From an uncultured Eubacteriales bacterium (GTDB lineage Bacteria > Bacillota > Clostridia > Oscillospirales > QAMX01), in contig URVL01000095.1 in NCBI GenBank assembly GCA_900551265.1, positions 1 through 8,253 on the forward strand: DNA of 8,253 nt, read 5' to 3'. The translations under genes were made by a program, and so were the position numbers. The number at the start of each line of letters is the position of its first letter. Within the stretch, counting starts at the first letter, position 1. Below the pieces are notes generated by a model. The model saw only the letters and a program-made list of their open reading frames with translations. It was not told where the DNA came from and ran no database searches. Shown one piece after another: positions 1-6,364 of this stretch.

Positions 1-872
1 GGGATCAGCGAGCGGTCCAGCAGGTAGAGACGCATATCCTCGGTTTCCACAATCTGGTCCTGCGGAAGCGTCTCCAGGTAGGCATTCAGCGTGGACAGCG
101 GATAGTATCGCTCGTCCCAGAAATCCGGCTCGGTGGCCAGCATGGCCACGTTCATTTCCTCAAGCGCCCCTTCCACCTCATCCAGCGGCAGGTTCATCAG
201 CGGCACGATGGGGTTGGCCGTGAGCACATAGCCTCGCGCTCTAAGCGGATACTGATAGCCAACCCTTGTAATCAGGATCTTCTGGTCCTCTTCCACATGT
301 TCGGCCACTGCCATCAGCATGCCGTAACGCTCGCGGAACAGATTGCGGCAATTTTCACAGTGACAGATGCCGTGATAAACGCCGGAATAATCGCGGGTCT
401 GATACCCTGCCATATTGAAGTAAATTCCATCGACAGGAAGTTCCATCAATGTCTCGCGCAGAATCTCCAGCATATATTCGCGTTGAAAACCGCCGTTGAT
501 ACAGGCATGGACATCTCCGTTATAGTCGACGATTTTCCCCTCCGGCGTGCGATAGGCCCATTCAGGGTGCTGCTCGTAGACTTCACGGCGAATTTTGGAA
601 AAGTCTGTACGTGCAATAACACGGATCCCCTCTCTGTGACAGACGTCGATCATCTTTTTCACGCTGTCTGCCTGCAAATAGGGGCTCTGCGTATGGTACT
701 TCAGTTTAGTAGGGTAGCTTGCCAGAATGCCGGATGTGTTGATCATCGCAATCGTGGCGTTACATTTTTTCAGTTCCCGCACATAGGCTTCTGCATCCAT
801 ATCGAGCATGTCAATCTGACGCAGATTGGTCTGTATGTATCTCCAGGGTATGTCTTTCCACCAGTATTCCAT
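1..872 (-). CDS. Putative GHL6-like glycoside hydrolase N-terminus joined to a glycosyltransferase-like tail; 3' end outside window
   Basis: An uninterrupted frame of 290 codons runs from the ATG at 872-870 off the left edge, so the C-terminus is missing. The start is supported by a GGGAGG SD site (883-878) 5 nt upstream and a promoter just before it. There is no signal peptide, so the protein should be cytoplasmic. Residues 1-185 resemble hypothetical glycoside hydrolases of the GHL6-like TIM-barrel type: RYIQTNLRQID (11-21), YPTKLKYH (53-60), GIRVIARTDFSK (82-93), HPEWAYRTPEG (102-112), DGIYFNMAGYQTRDYSG (148-164) and a Cys cluster CHCENC (170-175). Family proteins usually continue with a long barrel remainder and a trimerisation-like domain. 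Here, from about residue 186, the text changes to a pattern (DQKILITRVGYQYPL, EEMNVAMLATEPDFW, DMRLYLLD) like the soluble tail of PMT/ArnT-like membrane glycosyltransferases. Substrate and activity are unknown. The N-terminal assignment is from motif memory and is moderately sure; the tail assignment is tentative. Confidence 0.6.
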   Translation of the reverse strand, partial: MEYWWKDIPWRYIQTNLRQIDMLDMDAEAYVRELKKCNATIAMINTSGILASYPTKLKYHTQSPYLQADSVKKMIDVCHREGIRVIARTDFSKIRREVYEQHPEWAYRTPEGKIVDYNGDVHACINGGFQREYMLEILRETLMELPVDGIYFNMAGYQTRDYSGVYHGICHCENCRNLFRERYGMLMAVAEHVEEDQKILITRVGYQYPLRARGYVLTANPIVPLMNLPLDEVEGALEEMNVAMLATEPDFWDERYYPLSTLNAYLETLPQDQIVETEDMRLYLLDRSLI

Positions 873-883
873 GATTACCTCCC

Positions 884-901
884 AGTATATACAAGTATAC
901 T
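884..901. promoter_or_regulatory. Palindromic operator-like site at the hydrolase promoter
   Basis: The site is a perfect inverted repeat, AGTATA-N6-TATACT, with a TACAAG centre. It directly abuts the SD site of the leftward hydrolase gene and covers the transcription start predicted from the promoter boxes at 932-904 (about position 897). A symmetric site in this place is what a repressor operator looks like. AT-rich TATAC/GTATA half-sites recall GntR- or LacI-type sugar regulators, but no regulator gene is in the window, so the binding protein is unknown. Confidence 0.45.
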
Positions 902-903
902 TT

Positions 904-932
904 ATTTTACAGGTAAGTACGCGGAAAGTCAA
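904..932 (-). promoter_or_regulatory. Sigma-A-like promoter of the hydrolase gene
   Basis: On the minus strand there is a -35 box TTGACT (932-927), a 17-bp spacer, and a -10 box TAAAAT (909-904). Spacing is ideal and each box is one base from consensus. It would start transcription near 897, giving a leader of only about 25 nt before the ATG at 872. The promoter lies after the LRR gene's terminator, so the hydrolase gene appears to be a separate transcription unit. Confidence 0.7.
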
Positions 933-970
933 CTGCGGGACCGGCATAAGGAAAGAAGAGACGAAAAGGA

Positions 971-987
971 CTGCTGTCATGCAGCAG
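971..987 (-). terminator. Second, weaker hairpin after the LRR gene
   Basis: CTGCTG and CAGCAG form a 6-bp stem with a 5-nt loop. Read leftward it follows the T-rich end of the main terminator and is itself followed by TCCTTTTC. It may act as a backup terminator in tandem with the hairpin at 1001-1027. The stem is short, so this is tentative. Confidence 0.35.
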
Positions 988-1000
988 TAAAAACACCAAA

Positions 1001-1027
1001 GGAGGCGGAACTTTTTGTTCCGCCTCC
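1001..1027 (-). terminator. Rho-independent terminator of the LRR gene
   Basis: A perfect 11-bp stem (1001-1011 with 1017-1027, GC-rich GGAGGCGG core) closes a 5-nt loop. On the minus strand it is followed by TTTGGTGTTTTT. It lies 37 bp past the LRR stop codon. On the plus strand no T run follows, so it works leftward. It separates the LRR gene from the hydrolase promoter. Confidence 0.85.
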
Positions 1028-1064
1028 CGTCAAGTGCACAGTTTCGGAAAATGTCCGGCCGCCA

Positions 1065-2132
1065 TTATCCGATTGTTTCAAAGGGAATATCATACGTAGC
1101 TGCAAAATCCTCAGCGGGGGAACCGGCATAGCCATAAATGGTAAGGCTATCACAGCCATCAAAGGCCGTCTCGTAAATCCCCTCCATTTCGGCGGGGAAG
1201 CTGGCGTAGGTGAGCGCCGTACAGTTTGCAAAAGCGGCGCGGCCAACTTCTGACATGCTGTTCGGAAATTCAACGCGTGCAAGCGCCGTGCAACCGGCAA
1301 ACGCATTATCTCCAAAAGTTTGCACACCCTCTGCAATTTCCAGCGTTTGCAGGCCCGTACAGCCATAAAAGGCCTCTTCATAAACGGTTTCAACCGTTTC
1401 AGGCAGGCTGACGCCGGAGAGCGACGTGCAGGACAAAAAAGCGCGTTCGCCAATCTCGCGGACATTGCCAAGCGAGACGGACTGCAAAGATGCGTTAAAC
1501 GCAAAGGCACCGGAGGCGATAACCTCCACGCTGTCAGGTACGGTAAAGCTTTCCCCCGTACGGCCTGCAGGATAACAGATGAGGTTGGTCATATCGGCGG
1601 AATAAATCACACCGTCCTGGCTGATATAATTCGGATTGCCGCTTTCCACAGAGAACGACGTCAGGCCGGTCGAATCATAAAAAGCCTCGGAGTGGATGTA
1701 CTGCACGGAAGCCGGCAGCGTAAACTCCGTCAGCGATGTGCATTCTCCAAATACCGCATCGCCGATAAAATTTAAAGAACTTGAAAATTTAATTTCTTTC
1801 AAAGAAGTACAGCCGTAAAACGCGCCGTTTTTCAATGTGGTGAGCGACGCGGGCATGACGATTTTTTCGATTTCCTCGTGCCCGATAAATACGCGCTCTG
1901 CAATAACCACAACGCCCTCAGGGATCGTGACCGTACGGTCATCTCCATCATAGGCGGTGAGAACGCCGTCTGAAATGGTAAAGCAGTCGAGGCTTGTGCG
2001 GGAGCTATTTATCGCAACATACCCGATCAGCACTCCGGCCGCTATCACCGCGACTGCTATCAGCGCTGTGATGAGATGGGTTGCCCGGCTTTTTGCGGGT
2101 TTGCCGTTAACAGATTTGTTTTCTCTTTTCAC
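1065..2132 (-). CDS. Membrane-anchored BspA-like leucine-rich repeat protein
   Basis: A 355-residue protein with a basic N-terminus (1-18), one strongly hydrophobic segment (about 19-42) with no lipobox, and an extracytoplasmic part made of LRR_5/BspA-type repeats (about 70-335). Repeat units follow the pattern AFxGCTSLxxxxxPxSVxxIG and recur about every 23 residues, for example AFYGCTSL (104-111) and AFAGCTAL (277-284). An insert with DGVIYSADMTNLICYPAG (173-190) is typical of these proteins. The end, YGYAGSPAEDFA (333-344), is the usual BspA-like cap. The segment is most likely a signal anchor, leaving the repeats on the cell surface, where such proteins bind host or matrix proteins or other cells. 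The start is GTG at 2132-2130, since no other in-frame start lies upstream in the leader; its SD (GGTGG) is weak. Fold is well supported; ligand is unknown. Confidence 0.9.
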   Translation of the reverse strand: MKRENKSVNGKPAKSRATHLITALIAVAVIAAGVLIGYVAINSSRTSLDCFTISDGVLTAYDGDDRTVTIPEGVVVIAERVFIGHEEIEKIVMPASLTTLKNGAFYGCTSLKEIKFSSSLNFIGDAVFGECTSLTEFTLPASVQYIHSEAFYDSTGLTSFSVESGNPNYISQDGVIYSADMTNLICYPAGRTGESFTVPDSVEVIASGAFAFNASLQSVSLGNVREIGERAFLSCTSLSGVSLPETVETVYEEAFYGCTGLQTLEIAEGVQTFGDNAFAGCTALARVEFPNSMSEVGRAAFANCTALTYASFPAEMEGIYETAFDGCDSLTIYGYAGSPAEDFAATYDIPFETIG

Positions 2133-2150
2133 GTTATTACCACCGTCGTT

Positions 2151-2166
2151 CTGCCGCGCGCGGCAG
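2151..2166. repeat. GC-only-core 16-bp palindrome in the LRR leader
   Basis: CTGCCGCG followed by its exact reverse complement CGCGGCAG forms a perfect 16-bp palindrome. It sits 18 nt before the GTG start of the leftward LRR gene, inside the predicted 5' leader. With no loop it is more natural as a DNA-binding site, though in RNA it could fold as a shorter hairpin close to the ribosome site. Its high GC stands out against the surrounding AT-rich DNA. Confidence 0.6.
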
Positions 2167-2173
2167 GTGATTA

Positions 2174-2203
2174 TGTGAAATTTGAAAAAATTTAAATTTC
2201 ACA
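2174..2203. repeat. AT-rich inverted repeat in the LRR leader
   Basis: TGTGAAATTT (2174-2183) and AAATTTCACA (2194-2203) are perfect 10-bp arms around a 10-bp AT-rich centre. The element starts a few bases past the predicted transcription start of the LRR gene. It could be an operator (TGTGA/TCACA half-sites are a common regulator style) or an RNA hairpin in the leader. Neither role can be decided from sequence. Confidence 0.6.
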
Positions 2204-2214
2204 CTTGTTTTATC

Positions 2215-2242
2215 ATTATACTATAAAAACGCGGAATTTCAA
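2215..2242 (-). promoter_or_regulatory. Sigma-A-like promoter of the LRR gene
   Basis: On the minus strand there is a -35 box TTGAAA (2242-2237), a 16-bp spacer, and a consensus -10 box TATAAT (2220-2215). Transcription would begin near 2208, giving a leader of about 76 nt that contains both inverted repeats. It is divergent from the operon promoter at 2310-2339. Confidence 0.7.
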
Positions 2243-2296
2243 GTATAAGCTGTTAATTATCTAAAAATTCTACCTCCTGCATTACAAAAAACTGTG

Positions 2297-2322
2297 AATA
2301 TTCGGTCTATTGACAGAATATT
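2297..2322. repeat. Inverted repeat flanking the operon -35 box
   Basis: AATATTC (2297-2303) and GAATATT (2316-2322) are exact inverted 7-bp arms with 12 bp between, so the arm centres lie 19 bp apart, near two helical turns. The TTGACA -35 box of the operon promoter lies between them. The placement suits a repressor or activator site, but AT-rich 7-bp arms can arise by chance. Confidence 0.35.
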
Positions 2323-2339
2323 GCGGCAAGAGGTAAAAT
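2310..2339 (+). promoter_or_regulatory. Promoter of the glycopolymer operon
   Basis: A consensus -35 box TTGACA (2310-2315) is followed after 18 bp by TAAAAT (2334-2339). Transcription would start near 2346, about 60 nt before the first gene of the operon. No other promoter or terminator is evident among the five following genes, so this is probably the main promoter for all of them. Confidence 0.65.
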
Positions 2340-2342
2340 ATA

Positions 2343-2360
2343 AGAGTTTGATCATGCCTC
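2343..2360 (+). other. Short stretch matching the conserved 5' end of 16S rRNA
   Basis: AGAGTTTGATCATGCCTC differs at one base (position 2357, C for G) from the near-universal start of bacterial 16S rRNA. The similarity ends at 2360, where a T run follows, so this is not an rRNA gene. It sits at the predicted transcription start of the operon. It may be chance or a small remnant. Confidence 0.4.
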
Positions 2361-2408
2361 TTTTTTGTCGAAAATTTAACATAATAGAAACACGGAGCGG
2401 ATCTTAGT

Positions 2409-4835
2409 ATGATATCATGTAAAAAATGTATCAGGGCCGTCCGGTCGCGGCTTCGGCGGCTTTTTAAGGCCGGCGTGAAGTTTTTGTCTATGAAAGTATT
2501 ATACCCCGCGTGCTATAACTTTCATAAGCTGCGTCCGGTGGATGAGCGGCGGGTTGTATTTGTTGAGGTGCGGATGCGTACGGTGTCGGATAACTACGCC
2601 CTCTTATATGACGCGTTGAAGTGTGGGTTTGATTTCGACCTGCGCGTACATTTTTTAGAGGAACTGCTTGTCCCGATGGCGACGACTTACCGACGCAGCG
2701 TCCGCGCCCTGCGGGACATCGCACGTGCGAAATATGTGTTCATCAACGATGCAACGAACATGATTAATGCCGTGCATGTGCGCCCGGAAACAAAAGTTAT
2801 TCAGGTCTGGCATGCGTGCGGTCCGTTTAAAATGTTTGGGTACAGCGTCGCCGACTTAAAATTCGGCGCAACGCGCCGTCAAATGGAGCTTTACCCAATC
2901 CACCGTAATTATACACATCTCATTTTGGGTGGGACAGAATCCGTAGGCCCGTATGCGGAGGCCATGGGCATGCAGGACAAGCCGGAATGTATTTATCCCA
3001 TTGGCGTCAGCCGTACGGATGTATTCTATGATCCGCACTTTCTAACTGCCGCCCGGGAAAAACTTTACCGTCTGATGCCGTCTGCCGTGGGGAAACGTGT
3101 AATCCTCTATGCGCCGACGTTCCGCGGCCGTGTGGCGACTGCCACAACACCTGACATTCTGCGCCCCGAGATGCTGATGGAGGCGTTGGGGGATGAATAT
3201 GTCCTTGTGGAAAACCATCATCCCTTTGTCAAAAAACGTCCGCCGGTTCCCGCAGAGTGCCGGGAGTTTTGCCAGGACATGACAAAACGTATGTCAATTG
3301 AAGAACTGTTATGCGTGGCTGACGTCTGTGTGACGGATTATTCTTCGCTGGTATTTGAATATTCTCTGTTTGGCCGGCCGATGATCTTCTTTGCCTATGA
3401 TCTGGATGATTATTACGACTGGCGTGGCTTTTATTATAAATATGAAGACTTTGTCTGCGGACCTGTTGTTACGACCAATCTGGAACTGATTCAAACCATT
3501 CGGAATCTTGACGCTTATGATCTCTCCCGCGTGGAGGCGTTCCGCAAACGTTTTATGACGGCCTGTGACGGCCATGCGACCGAACGCATTCTGAATACCG
3601 TATTTGGTGAAGAGGTGCTTGCTGCGCACCGAAGAAAAGAGCCGCTTTACGGCGCTTTTCATACGGTTCCGCATGCACCGGCGCGCCGGGACGAAAAACT
3701 GTCTGCGCATGTGCGTAACTGGTTTTTTGGCAGCTATCTCCCGCACGTCTATCGACGTCGCGCGAAACGCCCCGTAGACGAGACGGCGGTATTTCTGCAG
3801 TACCGCGGCGCAAGCGAGCGTGAGGACTTTGCTCCACTGCGCCAGGCATTTTCCAACGTGCTGCCCGGCGTTTCCTGTAAAACGGTCCTACTCTCCCGTA
3901 ATATATCCGGAGGTCTTCGCTATTTACGCCGCTGCCGGGACGCCATACGTGAGGTGTCCTGCGCGCGTATTTTGGTAACGGCTGAGGATATGCCGGCCGT
4001 CTCGGCGCTTGTACTGCGTCGTGAGACGGTGCATTTGCGTTTGCCCGCCAGAGTTTACCCGCTGCGGGAATTTGGACGCGCGACCCTTTCCTATACCGGC
4101 GGCTATAAACTTCCGTTTGATCATGCGCCTTATGAAAATGTGACGCTTGGCCCCGCGCCGGCTACGTGTTTTGTACCGCTTTTTTCGATCGCCTATGGGA
4201 AAGAAGCTCCTCCCCTTGGCTCTCCGCTTTTCGACCTGTTGCGGTCGGAAAGCTATAGGGAAGCATCCCGCGCAAAACTCTTGGAACTGTTTCCACAGGC
4301 GGAAGGAAAGCGTGTGATTCTCTATGCGCCGTCGTCCCGCCGGGATAAGAAAAAGAAAAAGGTAGCGCCGAAACGCCCGGATGTTCAATTGATGCTTGAG
4401 TATCTTTCACGGGAATGGGTACTGGTTGCCTGTTATGAACCAAAGTGCGGCGGTCATGGGAAACTACCGCTATATTACAATGATTTTTACGCCGACTTGA
4501 CCGGAAAATTCCCGCTTGTAACGCTCATGGCGGCGGCTGACGTCTGCGTGACGGATTTTCGCGAAGAAGCATTTGCATTTGCTGCAACGGGCCGTCCGCT
4601 TCTGCCGTTTGCAGCAGATTTTGCAACCCGTATTCCGGCGCTTAATCTGCGCGATGGCTGGGACCGCGTTTTTTGGAGTTCCTTTACCGGCGATACGGCC
4701 GGACTCATTGAAGAAATCCGAAAAACGGAAAACGCCGAACCTCGGATGCTTACGGTGTTTGACTGCGCGGATTGTTCGCGCCGTACGGCGGAAGCTCTGC
4801 GGGATATCATTGCGAAAACGGGGTCGTCAATTTGA
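2409..4835 (+). CDS. CDP-glycerol/CDP-ribitol phosphotransferase (TagB/TagF-like) with degenerate second transferase domain
   Basis: An 808-residue protein. By family it transfers polyol-phosphate from a CDP-polyol to a lipid-linked acceptor at the inner membrane face, in teichoic-acid-type polymer synthesis. A basic N-terminus (1-30) may help membrane contact. Domain 1 (about 45-400) has the full family signature: WHACGPFKMFG (134-144), PIGVSRTDVF (197-206), GKRVILYAPTFRG (228-240), ENHHP (268-272), VCVTDYSS (306-313), FGRPMIF (321-327) and DGHATER (387-393). H135 and H270/H271 match the two histidines reported as essential in TagF. Domain 2 (about 455-800) repeats the layout, GKRVILYAP (633-641) and ADVCVTDF (710-717), but lacks both histidines (LPA at 545-547, YEP at 676-678) and the SS pair. 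It is therefore probably non-catalytic. The start has a GGAG/GCGG SD at 2394-2400. Primase versus polymerase, and glycerol versus ribitol, cannot be told. Confidence 0.88.
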   Translation: MISCKKCIRAVRSRLRRLFKAGVKFLSMKVLYPACYNFHKLRPVDERRVVFVEVRMRTVSDNYALLYDALKCGFDFDLRVHFLEELLVPMATTYRRSVRALRDIARAKYVFINDATNMINAVHVRPETKVIQVWHACGPFKMFGYSVADLKFGATRRQMELYPIHRNYTHLILGGTESVGPYAEAMGMQDKPECIYPIGVSRTDVFYDPHFLTAAREKLYRLMPSAVGKRVILYAPTFRGRVATATTPDILRPEMLMEALGDEYVLVENHHPFVKKRPPVPAECREFCQDMTKRMSIEELLCVADVCVTDYSSLVFEYSLFGRPMIFFAYDLDDYYDWRGFYYKYEDFVCGPVVTTNLELIQTIRNLDAYDLSRVEAFRKRFMTACDGHATERILNTVFGEEVLAAHRRKEPLYGAFHTVPHAPARRDEKLSAHVRNWFFGSYLPHVYRRRAKRPVDETAVFLQYRGASEREDFAPLRQAFSNVLPGVSCKTVLLSRNISGGLRYLRRCRDAIREVSCARILVTAEDMPAVSALVLRRETVHLRLPARVYPLREFGRATLSYTGGYKLPFDHAPYENVTLGPAPATCFVPLFSIAYGKEAPPLGSPLFDLLRSESYREASRAKLLELFPQAEGKRVILYAPSSRRDKKKKKVAPKRPDVQLMLEYLSREWVLVACYEPKCGGHGKLPLYYNDFYADLTGKFPLVTLMAAADVCVTDFREEAFAFAATGRPLLPFAADFATRIPALNLRDGWDRVFWSSFTGDTAGLIEEIRKTENAEPRMLTVFDCADCSRRTAEALRDIIAKTGSSI
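4820..4823 (+). promoter_or_regulatory. SD-like GGGG supporting a TTG start
   Basis: This G run lies 8 nt before the TTG at 4832 that overlaps the stop of the preceding gene. It is weak, but together with the TTGA overlap it favours translational coupling and a TTG start over the far-upstream ATG at 4772. Confidence 0.4.
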
Positions 4836-5614
4836 AAAGGCTATTACGCGATTTAAAAAAATACCGGTGGTATTTGCTTTATTCCGCAAAGAGCGAGCTG
4901 CGCGCGGAGGTGGCTGGATCCTATCTCAACTGGCTTTGGTGGATCCTAGATCCACTGCTTTTTATGCTGGTTTATACGTTTGTGGTACGCATTGTTTTCA
5001 CGGCAAAAGAACAATATTTTTCGGCGTTTGTACTTGTTGGACTTACGGCCTGGAACTTTTTTAACAAATCCGTGCAGGGAAGCGTTAACATCATTCGTAA
5101 AAATAAGAGCGTGGTCAGTAAGATATATTTGCCGAAGTATTTGCTGATACTAACGAATATGATGGTGCTTGCTTTTAAAATGGCCGTTTCCTTTGCACTC
5201 ATTTTTATCCTGATGTTGATTCTGCAGGTGCCGTTTACGCTGCATATTCTGCATGCGGTCCCCATTCTTTTGGTGCTTGTCACGGTAACGTTCGGCGTGT
5301 CTACGATCTTTATGCATTTCGGGGTATTCGTTCGCGATCTGTCCAACGTAACGGCGGTACTTTTACGTTTGGTTTTCTATATGACCGGCGTATTTTACTC
5401 GATTCCGCTGCGCGTGCCGGAGCCTTATGGCGGACTTCTCCTGAATTTGAATCCGCTGGCCTTTTTGACGGAGTCCCTTCGCGGCGCGCTGTTGTATGGT
5501 TCGGCTCCGGACTATCTGCTGTTGGGCGTTTGGTTTCTGATAGGGCTGGCGCTGACCGCAGTTGGTATTACGACCGTATACCGCTATGAAAATAGTTATG
5601 CAAAGGTGATATGA
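4832..5614 (+). CDS. ABC-2 type glycopolymer export permease (TagG/Wzm-like)
   Basis: The membrane half of an ABC exporter that moves lipid-linked teichoic acid or polysaccharide across the cytoplasmic membrane. With TTG at 4832 the protein is 260 residues, the normal size for the family. The open frame reaches back to an ATG at 4772, but that would add 20 non-family residues inside the previous gene. Family marks are an amphipathic start (LKRLLRDLKKYRWYLLYSA), TM1 with LWWILDPLLFMLVYTF (35-50), then hydrophobic segments near 62-77, 110-132, 143-162, 172-191 and 229-247, giving about six membrane helices. A conserved NPLAFLTESLRG stretch (207-218) precedes the last helix. It overlaps the transferase stop by 4 bp (TTGA) and the ATPase start by 4 bp (ATGA), so all three should be translationally coupled. 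Exact substrate is inferred from neighbours. Confidence 0.88.
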   Translation: MKRLLRDLKKYRWYLLYSAKSELRAEVAGSYLNWLWWILDPLLFMLVYTFVVRIVFTAKEQYFSAFVLVGLTAWNFFNKSVQGSVNIIRKNKSVVSKIYLPKYLLILTNMMVLAFKMAVSFALIFILMLILQVPFTLHILHAVPILLVLVTVTFGVSTIFMHFGVFVRDLSNVTAVLLRLVFYMTGVFYSIPLRVPEPYGGLLLNLNPLAFLTESLRGALLYGSAPDYLLLGVWFLIGLALTAVGITTVYRYENSYAKVI

Positions 5615-6351
5615 TGGCACAGCCTACTATAACTGCGCGGGATGTGCGCATCGTCTATAAAACGCTGAAGAGCGTTACAATCCGTAATTCGCTGCTCTCG
5701 TTCCGCCCCGGCAAGATGGACGCTTTTGAGGCCGTGCATCCCATGAGCTTTGAAACGTATGAGGGCGACGTGGTCGGTATCATTGGCAAAAACGGTAGTG
5801 GCAAATCAACGCTCCTTCGAGCGGTGTCCGGAATTTTTTCGCCGGACAGCGGTGAAATAGAGACGTACGGGAATACCGTTTCGCTCATGGCGCTCGGCGT
5901 GGGTTTTCGGCCGGACTTGTCCGGAAGAGAGAATATATTTCTTTCCGGTTTACTGCTTGGTTTCCGGGAAAATCAAATCCGCGCAAAGCTTGATGAAATC
6001 ATTGCTTTTTCCGAATTGGGCGATTTTATTGATATGCCCGTGCGTACGTACTCGAATGGGATGTTTTCCAAACTTGCCTTTTCCATTTCGGCAATTATGG
6101 AACCGGATATCCTGCTCATTGACGAGGTACTCTCTGTCGGTGATGCAAAATTCAAAAAGAAGAGCTATCAGAAGATCCGGACATTGCTCAATGAGCGTGT
6201 CAAAACCGCGATGATAGTGTCGCACAATATGGATACGGTACGAACGCTTTGCAATCGCGTCATTTGGATTCATGACGGAAGCCTGATCGCTGACGGTGGC
6301 ACAGACGAGGTGATTGCAGCCTATGAGGCGGATTCCCTAAAAAACGCTTAA
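5611..6351 (+). CDS. Glycopolymer exporter ATPase (TagH/Wzt-like), without C-terminal binding domain
   Basis: A 246-residue nucleotide-binding subunit that powers the preceding permease. Visible motifs are Walker A GKNGSGKST (59-67), the ALGVGFRPDLSGREN stretch typical of TagH/Wzt/KpsT proteins (94-108), the family's variant signature TYSNGM (146-151) in place of LSGGQ, Walker B ILLIDE (167-172), a D-loop SVGD (175-178) and the H-loop histidine H205. The protein stops soon after the ABC domain. It therefore lacks the extra C-terminal region found in Wzt types that recognise the capped chain end and in long TagH proteins. Two adjacent ATGs (5611 and 5614) are possible: 5611 overlaps the permease stop, but 5614 is better spaced (5 nt) from the AAGGTG SD at 5603-5608. 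Its stop is 13 bp before the LicD gene. Confidence 0.93.
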   Translation: MMAQPTITARDVRIVYKTLKSVTIRNSLLSFRPGKMDAFEAVHPMSFETYEGDVVGIIGKNGSGKSTLLRAVSGIFSPDSGEIETYGNTVSLMALGVGFRPDLSGRENIFLSGLLLGFRENQIRAKLDEIIAFSELGDFIDMPVRTYSNGMFSKLAFSISAIMEPDILLIDEVLSVGDAKFKKKSYQKIRTLLNERVKTAMIVSHNMDTVRTLCNRVIWIHDGSLIADGGTDEVIAAYEADSLKNA

Positions 6352-6364
6352 GGACGGAACGTGA

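Noticed and set aside
297..1253. 318-codon plus-strand open frame
   Set aside because: It runs antisense to the hydrolase gene, across its promoter and the LRR terminator, and into the LRR gene. The translation shows no family motif or domain structure.
2271..2277. GGAGGTA on the minus strand, a perfect SD-like sequence between the divergent promoters
   Set aside because: No ATG, GTG or TTG start follows at a suitable distance, and it lies upstream of the LRR promoter, so it is not in that transcript.
2343..2360. Start of a 16S rRNA gene
   Set aside because: Similarity stops after 18 bases and a protein gene begins about 50 nt later, so no rRNA gene is present.
2328..2366. AAGAGG ... CCTCTT followed by a T run, terminator-like
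   Set aside because: The loop would be 23 nt, the stem is only 6 bp, and the first arm lies upstream of the predicted transcription start.
3924..4388. 154-codon minus-strand open frame inside the transferase gene
   Set aside because: It is a shadow of the coding frame: basic, low-complexity translation, no recognisable domain, no promoter or SD.
4487..4810. 107-codon minus-strand open frame
   Set aside because: Ser/Arg/Ala-rich antisense translation of the second transferase domain, with no support as a gene.
4772..4831. Longer start (ATG 4772) for the ABC permease
   Set aside because: It would lie wholly inside the transferase gene and add 20 residues that do not look like the family. TTG 4832 gives a standard-length protein and a TTGA stop-start overlap.
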